Source: SHLQ01 sp964451305
GTDB lineage: Bacteria; Actinomycetota; Acidimicrobiia; Acidimicrobiales; SHLQ01
NCBI GenBank assembly: GCA_964451305.1
Contig: CAYVHV010000020.1
Location: forward strand, 4,811-68,810
Direction of reading: 5' to 3'
DNA length: 64,000 nt
Shown: in pieces, positions 8,464-16,215 of the stretch
How positions within the stretch are numbered: the first letter of the stretch is position 1
How the letters are laid out: each line of letters begins with the position of its first letter
Translations under genes and position numbers: made by a program
Notes under the pieces: model-generated
What the model was told of the DNA's origin: nothing
What the model saw: only the letters and a program-made list of their open reading frames with translations
Database searches by the model: none

Positions 8464-8568
8464 ACGTAACGCTTGGGGTCTGACCCTGGAGTTCACTTTG
8501 CGAGTTCGACGTCGAAAGGGTCTCGGAGTGGTCCGGCGAGCGTAAACGTAACGCTTGGGGTCTGACCC
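8451..8568 (+). repeat. Direct repeat (36 bp, two copies 82 bp apart) spanning the MBL gene stop
   Basis: The segment beginning CCGGCGAGCGTAAACGTAAC and ending at the palindrome core GGGTCTGACCC occurs at 8451-8486 and again at 8533-8568. Copy 1 includes the last codons and TAA of the MBL gene; copy 2 is wholly intergenic and carries a dead copy of the gene end. This is a short local duplication carrying the palindromic element. Confidence 0.85.
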
Positions 8569-8583
8569 CGAAGGTGATTTTAA
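8475..8583. terminator. Two GGGGTCTGACCC palindromes between convergent genes (copies 2 and 3)
   Basis: GGGGTCTGACCC lies at 8475-8486 and GGGGTCTGACCCC at 8557-8569, the latter followed by GAAGGTGATTTTAAGG, which resembles the right arm of copy 1. The region separates the convergent MBL and Lrp-type genes. A terminator role is inferred from position and hairpin potential. Confidence 0.6.
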
Positions 8584-8586
8584 GGA

Positions 8587-9054
8587 TTAGGAATCGAGGT
8601 CGAGGGCGGTGGTGTCGGCGACGGTGCGGATGGCGAAGTTGCTTCGGACCCTCGTCACTCCGGGGAGTACGGCAAGCGATTCTCGATGGATGGACTCGTA
8701 GTCGGCAACGTCTTTGCAGGTCACATGTACGAGATAGTCGGCCATGCCCGCCATGAGGTGACAGCTCTGCACATGGGGCACGTCGAGGACCGCAGCTTCG
8801 AACTCGTCCAGAAGTTCTTCGCGCTGGCTTTCGAGGGAAATCTCCACGAAGACGGAAACGCCTCGGCCCACCAGCTCTCGGTTGATCATCGCGGCGTAGC
8901 GTTCGATCACACCTTCGGTTTCAAGTCGCCGAACGCGTCGATGACACGCCGAGGCGGAGAGACCGATCTTCTCGGCGAGATCAGCGTTGCTCACACGGCC
9001 GTCCTCCTGGAGTGCATCGATGATCGAATGATCTATGACGTCGAGGTCAATCAT
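8587..9054 (-). CDS. Lrp/AsnC family transcriptional regulator, probably of alanine dehydrogenase
   Basis: 155 aa. The N-terminal winged helix reads LDVIDHSIIDALQEDGRVSNADLAEKIGLSASACHRRVRRLETEGVI, the standard AsnC-type HTH, followed by a RAM effector domain (VFVEISLESQ..., HLMAGMADYLVHVTCKD, GVTRVRSNFAIRTV). It diverges from alanine dehydrogenase across 146 bp. In mycobacteria an Lrp-type protein (AldR) placed in the same way regulates ald, so this gene is likely to sense an amino acid such as alanine and control its neighbour. The regulatory link is inference from context. Confidence 0.88.
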   Translation of the reverse strand: MIDLDVIDHSIIDALQEDGRVSNADLAEKIGLSASACHRRVRRLETEGVIERYAAMINRELVGRGVSVFVEISLESQREELLDEFEAAVLDVPHVQSCHLMAGMADYLVHVTCKDVADYESIHRESLAVLPGVTRVRSNFAIRTVADTTALDLDS

Positions 9055-9200
9055 TAGAAGATTCTACGATAAATTCGTCAATATTCCGCAGAACTATAGC
9101 GACTATGACACTTAGCGTCGATGATTTTGCAACCATCTTCGGTCATGATTTCCCTACTCTGAGAAGACAGGCAACACCACGAACGAAAGAAGGTGCGGAC
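9055..9200. promoter_or_regulatory. Lrp-ald divergent intergenic region
   Basis: An AT-rich stretch (about 9056-9100) stands out in an otherwise GC-rich sequence, as expected for Lrp-family binding sites and a promoter. The alanine dehydrogenase ATG at 9201 is preceded by AGAAGG as ribosome-binding site. An upstream in-frame ATG at 9105 exists but encodes a non-family extension. No exact operator can be assigned by eye. Confidence 0.5.
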
Positions 9201-10328
9201 ATGCGTATTGGACTACCGAAGGAAATCAAAAACCATGAGCAGCGCGTCGGGCTTACCCCGGACAGCGTCTCCGAACTCACCCGTCGAGGCCACTCGGTGC
9301 TCGTCGAGACCAACGCAGGTGTCGGTATCGGCGCCGATGATGCTGCCTACATCGCAGTCGGAGCGGAGATTGCCGACGACGCCGCATCGGTGTTCGATGA
9401 CAGCCAGATGATCGTCAAGGTCAAGGAGCCGCAGGCTGTTGAGCGCTCCATGCTCCGTGAGGACCACACGCTGTTCACCTATCTGCACCTCGCACCCGAT
9501 GCAGACCAGACCGCTGACCTCGTCAAGAGCGGTGCGACCGCGATCGCATACGAGACCGTCACCGACAACGCTGGCGGGCTTCCCCTTCTCGCCCCGATGT
9601 CGAAGGTCGCCGGTCGCATGTCGATTCAAGCGGCAGCCAACTTCCTCCAGCAGCCAAACGGTGGCTCGGGCAAGCTCATCGGCGGCGTACCCGGCGTCGC
9701 TCCAGCCAAGATCGTCATCATCGGCGGCGGCGTCGTTGGCCAACACGCAGCCGAGATGGCTATCGGCCTCGGCGGAGACGTGACGATCCTCGATCGCAGC
9801 AACGACGTCCTCGATGATGTCGCTGCCCGCTGGGGTTCTGCGGTCAAGACGCTCTACTCGACGAGCGCCGCACTCGAAGCAGAAGTTGCCGCGGCCGATG
9901 TTGTGGTCGGTGCAGTACTCGTCAAGGGCGACACCGCTCCCAAGCTCGTTACCGCCGAGATGGTCACGGGCATGCAGCCTGGCTCGGTGCTCGTCGACGT
10001 TGCGATCGATCAGGGCGGAGCGTTCGAGACTTCGCATGCCACCACTCATGCTGACCCTGTGTACATCATCGACGATGTCGTGCACTACGCCGTGGCCAAC
10101 ATGCCAGGTGCGGTGCCACGCACGTCGACCTACGCGCTGAACAACGCCACCTTGCCGTTCACGTTGGCGCTCGCCGACATGGGGCCCAAGGCAGCGATGT
10201 TGGCAATGCCGCATCTACGCAACGGACTGAACGTGAGCGCCGGTCAGGTCACCGAACCGCACGTCGCCGACGCACTCGGCTACAACTTCGTTCACACAGA
10301 CGACGCTGTAGCAAAGCTCGCGGCATAA
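9201..10328 (+). CDS. ald: Alanine dehydrogenase
   Basis: 375 aa from ATG 9201. It begins MRIGLPKEIKNHEQRVGLTPDSVSEL, the invariant start of alanine dehydrogenases, and has MSKVAGRMSIQAAANFLQ, GGVPGVAPAKIVIIGGGVVGQHAAEMAIGLG (NAD-binding Rossmann motif) and TSTYALNNATLPF near the C-terminus. It catalyses NAD-dependent interconversion of L-alanine with pyruvate and ammonia in the cytosol. Length matches the family. The diverging Lrp-type gene is the likely regulator. A strong hairpin follows the stop. Confidence 0.96.
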   Translation: MRIGLPKEIKNHEQRVGLTPDSVSELTRRGHSVLVETNAGVGIGADDAAYIAVGAEIADDAASVFDDSQMIVKVKEPQAVERSMLREDHTLFTYLHLAPDADQTADLVKSGATAIAYETVTDNAGGLPLLAPMSKVAGRMSIQAAANFLQQPNGGSGKLIGGVPGVAPAKIVIIGGGVVGQHAAEMAIGLGGDVTILDRSNDVLDDVAARWGSAVKTLYSTSAALEAEVAAADVVVGAVLVKGDTAPKLVTAEMVTGMQPGSVLVDVAIDQGGAFETSHATTHADPVYIIDDVVHYAVANMPGAVPRTSTYALNNATLPFTLALADMGPKAAMLAMPHLRNGLNVSAGQVTEPHVADALGYNFVHTDDAVAKLAA

Positions 10329-10367
10329 CCCATCACACACCTGACGACTTCGGTCAGCGTGAACGCG

Positions 10368-10416
10368 GATGCGTCGTAGGTTGAGCCACCTGCGACGCAT
10401 CGCTCGTTTTCGAGCG
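10368..10416. terminator. Bidirectional terminator hairpins after alanine dehydrogenase
   Basis: GATGCGTCGTAGG (10368-10380) pairs with CCTGCGACGCATC (10389-10401) over 13 bp around an 8-nt loop, followed directly by a second hairpin CGCTCG-TTTT-CGAGCG. The pair fills the gap between the convergent ald and phosphotransferase genes. Confidence 0.8.
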
Positions 10417-10418
10417 AG

Positions 10419-11330
10419 CTATTTTCCCAGAACGTTCTTGAGGGTCGTCGTCGCCATCCGTCGCATGGATGGATCGTCGGCTGAACTTTCGAGCACCGCA
10501 GCGGCGTGGGACAGTGCCCAGGCACGGGAACGCTTCCATGTGTGCACATCGATGCTGCGACCGTTCACGGCGGAGCGTTGGCGAAACGTGTTGCGGTCGT
10601 CGGCGTTGTCGAGGACCATCCAAGCGATCATCAGGTCGTTCGCCGGGTCGCCGGACGTGATATCGCCAAAGTCGATAACCCCTGCGAGCTCACCCCCGTA
10701 GACGAGGATATTCATCGGGTGAAAGTCACCGTGGAGCCAGACGGGTTCGTCCGCCCAGCCGGGCGTTGTTGCGAGCTCTGCCCACAGCGAGGAAATCGGT
10801 TCAACCTCGACACCGATCTCTTCGAAGATCGGGATAAGTCTTTCGATGCGGGCCGCGACAGTGTCGAGGAGCTCGGTGAGAGCAACACCCCGGAAGGCAT
10901 TCACCGGTGCTTCGGCAGCAGCAGGCCTGTGCAGCGCTTTGAGAAATCCAGTGAGTTGATCGATCAGCGTGTTGGTTTCGATCGCCGGTGCGTGAGCGAG
11001 AGGTACTCCCTCGATCCATGGGACGACGCTCCAATGCCATGGAAAGCCGAACGCTGGACGTCCGGCGTGCGTTGGAGAAGGAACGGCTAGCGGGAGATCT
11101 TCGTGGAGCTCGGGCAGCCATCGTTGTTCGTGTTCGACCAGCGGCGCGCCTTCTTTGCGACGCGGAAGCCGAACGGCATGGTCCGGTCCGACGCGATGAA
11201 TCTCGTTGTCCCAGCCTGCCGCAACGAACTCGATTGGTTCACCAGCCAACTCAGGGACGAACTCTTTCAGCAGAGAGTCGATGAGGTCGTGGCTGATCTG
11301 GATATCTGCAGGGGGTTTACTTCCGGGCAT
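10419..11330 (-). CDS. Aminoglycoside phosphotransferase family protein (kinase-like)
   Basis: 303 aa. ATG 11330 is chosen because GGAGGAACG precedes it and longer starts would run into the SelD gene. The protein-kinase-like fold is shown by AVRLPRRKEG (nucleotide-binding Lys region), WLHGDFHPMNILV (catalytic loop, Brenner-type HGDxxxxN) and GVIDFGDITSGDPANDL (metal-binding DFGD). The family phosphorylates aminoglycosides, homoserine, choline or other small molecules; resistance should not be assumed. It is 40 bp downstream of and collinear with the SelD fusion gene. Confidence 0.85.
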   Translation of the reverse strand: MPGSKPPADIQISHDLIDSLLKEFVPELAGEPIEFVAAGWDNEIHRVGPDHAVRLPRRKEGAPLVEHEQRWLPELHEDLPLAVPSPTHAGRPAFGFPWHWSVVPWIEGVPLAHAPAIETNTLIDQLTGFLKALHRPAAAEAPVNAFRGVALTELLDTVAARIERLIPIFEEIGVEVEPISSLWAELATTPGWADEPVWLHGDFHPMNILVYGGELAGVIDFGDITSGDPANDLMIAWMVLDNADDRNTFRQRSAVNGRSIDVHTWKRSRAWALSHAAAVLESSADDPSMRRMATTTLKNVLGK

Positions 11331-11370
11331 ATCGTTCCTCCACGAATTGAGGGTAGATGCTTGGTCGGCG

Positions 11371-13578
11371 TTAGCTCGTGACGCGAATGTTTGGTTCGCC
11401 AGCGACGATCGAACCAATGATCGCTCCGGTGTGGCCCAGTGATGTGATGGCCGCGACGGCATCGTCGGCCGCATCGGCTGGAACCGTCGCCAGCATGCCA
11501 CCAGCGGTCTGTGGGTCGAAGACCATCGGTGTTCGAGGATCGCGGACGTCCTCGGTGACCGGTACGGCAGCAACATTACTGTCGTACAAGTGCGAACGGA
11601 CCCCCGCCGTGGAGGCCTCCAGCGCTCCGGCGTAGAAGGGTATGGCATCGAGGGATATCTCGGCGGCGAGTGGACTGGCGTGGTGTGACGACTCGCGGAC
11701 GATGCCAAAAAGGTGTCCGGCGAGTCCGAAGCCGGTCACGTCGGTCATCGCCGTAACCCCGTGGTCGACGAGTGCTTCGGCCACGGCGCCCTGTGGCTGT
11801 TCGAGAATGTCGAGGAGCGTCATAATGTCCTGGCCTCGAGCCTTGCGTTGCATCTCGGCGGCGAAGAGCACACCAGACCCCAACGGGCGACTGAGGATGA
11901 GCTTCTGCCCAGCGGTGGCGCCCGCCAGGCTGATCGGCGCGCTCGCGATGCCGGTAACCGTGTAGCCGATCGAGAGCTCCGCACCCATCGATGTATGGCC
12001 ACCAACAATCTCGGCTCCGGTGCCGTCGAGCGCCATGGTCGTGCCGGCCATGATCTCGCCGAGCCATTCTTCTTGGAGCCCTCGGCCAAGTTGTGGAAGC
12101 GTCACGGTGACGAGAACCGCCTGCGGTGACGCACCCATCGCCCACGCGTCGCCGAGCGCGTGCAGTGTGGCGATACGAGCCATCCGGTACGGATCCGTAG
12201 TGAATGCGCGGAGCTGGTCTGTGGTGATTACTTGAGTGATCGACCCGAGTTGCAACAGCGCTGCATCATCGCCGGGAAGGCGACGCACGTCGGTACGCGT
12301 CGATGGAGGTAGTTCGCCGAGTGGGCCGGCGAGGACGTCGAGGCCGACCTTGGCTCCACAGCCTCCGCACAGCGGCGGATGCTGCTCCATTTGTGCACGT
12401 AACCCGTGGACGGAGTTCTTCGGTGGAGGATCGGCGACCATCTCTGGCAGGTCGTTGAGCTTGTCCATGAACTCGCGGTCGATCTTGTCCTTGAGGCGCC
12501 ACAGCCCAGGGCCGCTTACAAACCGGTTGTACTTGTCCGCACCCGCAGCCTTCTTTCCTAGCGAGACCAGCTTGAGATAGTCGACCTGAGGGTCGAACGA
12601 CGTGAGCGTTGTTTTGCGGAGTGAGGCAGTGATGTTCTTCGTGAGAACTGGCGCTTGGCGAACCGCGAAGACGCCGGCCTTTGGTCGAGGATCGAACGCC
12701 ATGTGGGCACAGTCGCCGACGGCGAACACCGAACGGTGGCTCACCGATCGAAGTGTCTCATCGATCGTGATGAAACCGTCGTGCGTTTCGAGGCCGATGG
12801 TCTCCACCCAGTCATAGGGTCGGGCTCCGGCGACACCGACCACGAAGTCGGCCTCAACGGTCGAGCCGTTGCTTAGGACGACCCCGGCTTCGGTAATCTC
12901 GGTCGCGGTCGAGTGGTCGTATGTGCGAATGCCGCGGTCGGTAAGCACCTCGGTCAAGCCAACCTGTGCCTTCTCACCAACCTCATCGAGAATCGTTCCT
13001 CTATCGATCAGGGAGACGATCGGGTTGTGGCCGAGTTGGGTCAGGCGGTGATGCACTGCCATAGCGAGCTCACTGCCTCCAATCCCGCCGCCAACAACAG
13101 CGACCGTCGGTTGGGTTGCCGTCGGTTGGGTTGCGGCCTTCTCGACGAAGCGAGTCCACGCGTCTGCAAAGTTGTCGAGCGGCTTCGCCGGCGTTGCATT
13201 CTCGGTGAATCCGGGCATCGTCGGCATTTCCGAGGTGATCCCGATGTCGATCGAACAGATGTCGTAGGGGATGGGAGGGCGCCCGGGAACGGTCACGGTC
13301 TTGGCGTGCGGATCGATCGCGGTTGCTTTGCCGAGGATGAACCGGGCGTCAGCGAATCGGGCGAGTTTGACGATGTCGATATCGAGTTCGTCTCGGGTGT
13401 AATGGCCCGCAACAAAGCCGGGCAACATCCCGGTGTAGGGAGCGGTGGGGTGCGGGTTTATGACGGTCAACCGGGCACCGGCTACGGGCTTCATCGCCCA
13501 TTCCCGAAGCACCAATGCGTGGGCGTGACCGCCTCCGACTAAGACAACATTCTTCAACAACTGAAGTGGAAGCTGCAT
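11371..13578 (-). CDS. selD: NADH-dehydrogenase-like / selenide, water dikinase fusion (SelD)
   Basis: 735 aa with two halves. Residues about 8-390 are an FAD/NAD(P) disulfide-reductase-type domain: NVVLVGGGHAHALVL near the N-terminus, VAVVGGGIGGSELAM at about 158 and SVFAVGDCAHM at about 284. Residues about 398-735 are SelD: LCGGCGAKVG supplies Cys404, Cys407 and Lys410, followed by LPGDDAALL, TTDQLRAFT, HALGDAWAMGA and VTGFGLAGHLFG. SelD makes monoselenophosphate from selenide and ATP for Sec synthesis. The fused oxidoreductase may reduce selenium compounds or supply electrons to the kinase; this architecture is known but its advantage is not settled. It is the selenium donor for the three selenoproteins here. 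Confidence 0.95.
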   Translation of the reverse strand: MQLPLQLLKNVVLVGGGHAHALVLREWAMKPVAGARLTVINPHPTAPYTGMLPGFVAGHYTRDELDIDIVKLARFADARFILGKATAIDPHAKTVTVPGRPPIPYDICSIDIGITSEMPTMPGFTENATPAKPLDNFADAWTRFVEKAATQPTATQPTVAVVGGGIGGSELAMAVHHRLTQLGHNPIVSLIDRGTILDEVGEKAQVGLTEVLTDRGIRTYDHSTATEITEAGVVLSNGSTVEADFVVGVAGARPYDWVETIGLETHDGFITIDETLRSVSHRSVFAVGDCAHMAFDPRPKAGVFAVRQAPVLTKNITASLRKTTLTSFDPQVDYLKLVSLGKKAAGADKYNRFVSGPGLWRLKDKIDREFMDKLNDLPEMVADPPPKNSVHGLRAQMEQHPPLCGGCGAKVGLDVLAGPLGELPPSTRTDVRRLPGDDAALLQLGSITQVITTDQLRAFTTDPYRMARIATLHALGDAWAMGASPQAVLVTVTLPQLGRGLQEEWLGEIMAGTTMALDGTGAEIVGGHTSMGAELSIGYTVTGIASAPISLAGATAGQKLILSRPLGSGVLFAAEMQRKARGQDIMTLLDILEQPQGAVAEALVDHGVTAMTDVTGFGLAGHLFGIVRESSHHASPLAAEISLDAIPFYAGALEASTAGVRSHLYDSNVAAVPVTEDVRDPRTPMVFDPQTAGGMLATVPADAADDAVAAITSLGHTGAIIGSIVAGEPNIRVTS

Positions 13579-13628
13579 ACCTAGTGCATGGTACCGAGCA
13601 GAGTCGGCGGGGAATCAGCGCGTTGGAT

Positions 13629-14969
13629 CTAGTACGCCCACCGACGAACCGTGCCGCCCTTTGTGTCCATCAATGTGCGGTCGAGGAGCGAGTGAGCGGT
13701 TGGTGAGAATCCACTGATTCGGCCGGTGAGTGCGCCTTGGGAGATGCTCCAGATGCTGAGACCCTGATCGTCTGCGGAGAAGAGTTGATCGCCATCGGCG
13801 AAGAGACGACCCGATGGCCCGGCAAAGACGTTGACTTCGCGAGCGAACTCGGTCTCCTGATTCGGGCGCGTGATGTCAAAGATGCGAACACCGGCGATCA
13901 TTTCGTCGTCGGGATGGCCAATGCCTTCGACAGCGACGTGACGATTGTCGACCCAGCAGAAGCCTTGGTTCCAGTAGTGATTCTGGTGCGGGATCGTCAG
14001 GCGTGATCGGCCGGACTCTGACTCCCACACGTTGCCGCGGACCCATTCGAGAAGGCTCCATACGACGGGGCGTCCAACCGGTTCCCAGTTCCAACCATCG
14101 TTGAGGAGTTGGTTCCCGTCGGGGCTTAGGAAGAGCGCGCCGTGGAAGTAGTCGAGCTTTTTGTGCTGCTCGTCGCCGGCGACGAACGGTGGCACCGTGC
14201 GCTCGGTGAGCAGCGTGCCGTCGGCAGGGTTGGAGACGTCGAGACGGTTCCATGATGTGCGGTGCACGATGATGGTGTCACCGCGGTACTGCGAGAAAGC
14301 GAGGGAGAATGGGACGGAGTCGATGTGGTTCGAGTCGCCATCGAGTCGCATCGTGACCCGACGCTGCTCGAGGTCCACGACCGAGCCGGACTGTCCGAAG
14401 TCGGTTACGACGGCAGCGAACTTGCCGTCGGGTGAAACATGCAAGCGTGGCTTGCGAACAGCGCGCTTGGTGCCAGCAGGGGTTGGTGCGGGTGCGAGCG
14501 AAACCGCTCCTTGTGCAACCGCTGAGTTGTCCACGTGGTTGACGCGAACGATCTGTCCATCAGGCGTGAGAACGAAGGTCGTGTTTGGTACGTCGCGAGC
14601 GATGGCGATGTCAGCGATTGAATCGACGGCGAGTTCGGTGGCGGTGAGTCGTGCGTCAACGGGCTGCGAACGCTCGCGAACCTCAGGTGCGCCAAGGTGC
14701 GGATGCTCTTCACCCCAGACATCGATGATGCCTTCTGTGCAAACATCGCAAAGATGCTTGGTCGCAATGTTCTCGCCCTTCGAACGGCGTTCGGTGCAGC
14801 TCGGGCACAGCAGTTCACAATCCATGCCTGTGCCGAGGTACCAGCGATGGAACGGAAGCGATTCTCCTGTTGCAACCTGGAGATGTTCGCATACGGGTGG
14901 TTGCGTGGCTGGGCCATCGTGAACACACCATCGTGCCTGAGTTGGGACATCTAGTGAAACGCCTGTCAT
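13629..14969 (-). CDS. Unknown protein: N-terminal Cys-rich zinc-ribbon-like region plus WD40-like propeller
   Basis: 446 aa with no recognisable family. Residues 1-80 hold Cys at 15, 27, 51, 55, 58, 74 and 77 in CxxxCxxC and CxxC spacing, as in metal-binding ribbons. The rest has repeated beta-strand units with WD40/propeller character (LHVSPDGKFAAVVTDFG, ALFLSPDGNQLLNDGWNW, FADGDQLFSADDQGLSIWSI). There is no signal peptide or membrane segment, so it is probably cytosolic. It ends 50 bp upstream of the SelD gene on the same strand, so a link to selenium metabolism is possible but unsupported beyond position. Confidence 0.6.
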   Translation of the reverse strand: MTGVSLDVPTQARWCVHDGPATQPPVCEHLQVATGESLPFHRWYLGTGMDCELLCPSCTERRSKGENIATKHLCDVCTEGIIDVWGEEHPHLGAPEVRERSQPVDARLTATELAVDSIADIAIARDVPNTTFVLTPDGQIVRVNHVDNSAVAQGAVSLAPAPTPAGTKRAVRKPRLHVSPDGKFAAVVTDFGQSGSVVDLEQRRVTMRLDGDSNHIDSVPFSLAFSQYRGDTIIVHRTSWNRLDVSNPADGTLLTERTVPPFVAGDEQHKKLDYFHGALFLSPDGNQLLNDGWNWEPVGRPVVWSLLEWVRGNVWESESGRSRLTIPHQNHYWNQGFCWVDNRHVAVEGIGHPDDEMIAGVRIFDITRPNQETEFAREVNVFAGPSGRLFADGDQLFSADDQGLSIWSISQGALTGRISGFSPTAHSLLDRTLMDTKGGTVRRWAY

Positions 14970-15110
14970 CTGGTCCTAATCGGCAGATGTCGCAGTATCT
15001 GGAGAAAAACTGGGGATTTTCAGAGTCACCTCCTGCTCCGTTCGGTAGAAGCCAATATTTCAGGGCGCCCAACGTCCTCTCACGCGTGACTAGGCGACTA
15101 GACAAGTGAG

Positions 15111-16181
15111 GTGAATACGCGAGTGGTCTTCGCCCAAACCGGGGTCGTCATAACCGATTGGCTGCCGGCGCTCGCGGCCGTTGTCGTGACGATCTTGGCC
15201 ATCGTCGCGATCCGAATGGTGGTCAATCGGGGGTCGAGAGCCGACGATGTCGAGGCCAGATTCCGTGCGCAACTGGCGACGGTTGGCGTTGTTCTTCTCG
15301 GCCTTTTGGTGGTTGTCTTTCTCCTCCCTGAAGAGTCCGATTCCGATCTCGCATTCTCGATCGTCGGCCTCATCGTCACCGGCGCCTTAGCTATCTCGTC
15401 GCAGTCGATCATCGCCAACGCAATGGCCGGATTGATGCTCCGCAGCGTGAGCAGTTTCAAGCCAGGTGACTTCATCGAGGTCGCCGACAGCATGGGTCGA
15501 GTGACCGAGCGCGGGTTGTTCCATACCGAGATCCAAACCGCAGACCGTGATCTGATCACGCTGCCGAACGCCATGATGGTGAGTCAGCCCGTTCGGGTGG
15601 TCCGAGCATCGGGCACGATCGTCTCGGCGACGGCCTCTCTCGGCTATGACGTCTCGCGCCACACGTTGGAGGAGCTTTTCGTCGAGGCCGCTGAGCTCGC
15701 TGGACTGATCGAGCCGTTCGTTCAAGTCATCGACCTAGGGGACTATTCGGTCAACTACCGGATCGCAGGCTTCCTCGAGGATCCACGCTCTCTTCTTGCA
15801 GCCCGGTCACGGCTTCGTTCCAAGATTCTCGACAAGCTGCACGAGGCCGAGATCGAGATCATGTCGCCGATCTACGTTGCTCGGCGAGAAGTGTCGAACG
15901 ATCCGCTACTGCCCGAAGATGACGGCGGTTCGAAGAAGCGCTTCCGCCGAACCGCCGAGTCCCGAGTGTTCGACAAGGCGGAGACGGCGGCAAGTTTGGA
16001 AGACACGAAAGCCAAGCTGGTCGAGGCCACGGACAACCTCGACCTGCTGCGACTCGAAGTTCAAAATGAAGATCCCGAGATCGCAGCGCGGGCTGAAAAG
16101 GCGGTCGAGCGTGCCGAACGACGAATCGAACTTCTCGAAGGTCGTCTCGCCAACCTCACCGAGGCACAACAGCAGGATTGA
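15111..16181 (+). CDS. MscS family mechanosensitive ion channel
   Basis: 356 aa from GTG 15111. Three hydrophobic segments lie near residues 12-35, 55-75 and 80-105. The pore-lining helix and beta domain read SSQSIIANAMAGLMLRSVSSFKPGDFIEV, followed by GRVTERGLFHTEIQTADRDLITLPNAMM, the MscS signature. The C-terminus (about 265-356) is an extra charged region ending in a predicted coiled coil (LVEATDNLDLLRLEVQ, AERRIELLEGRLANLTEA). MscS channels release solutes during hypo-osmotic shock. The coiled-coil tail may mediate assembly or partner binding (inference). Confidence 0.88.
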   Translation: MNTRVVFAQTGVVITDWLPALAAVVVTILAIVAIRMVVNRGSRADDVEARFRAQLATVGVVLLGLLVVVFLLPEESDSDLAFSIVGLIVTGALAISSQSIIANAMAGLMLRSVSSFKPGDFIEVADSMGRVTERGLFHTEIQTADRDLITLPNAMMVSQPVRVVRASGTIVSATASLGYDVSRHTLEELFVEAAELAGLIEPFVQVIDLGDYSVNYRIAGFLEDPRSLLAARSRLRSKILDKLHEAEIEIMSPIYVARREVSNDPLLPEDDGGSKKRFRRTAESRVFDKAETAASLEDTKAKLVEATDNLDLLRLEVQNEDPEIAARAEKAVERAERRIELLEGRLANLTEAQQQD

Positions 16182-16215
16182 TCAGGCCGGCCCGAGTAGT
16201 TGCAGCGGCTGCTTG

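Noticed and set aside
9213..10214. Long minus-strand open frame antisense to ald
   Set aside because: Shadow of the alanine dehydrogenase coding strand with low-complexity His/Arg-rich translation.
14161..14922. Plus-strand open frame of 253 codons
   Set aside because: Antisense shadow of the Cys-rich/propeller protein; Ser/Thr/Arg-rich with no motif.
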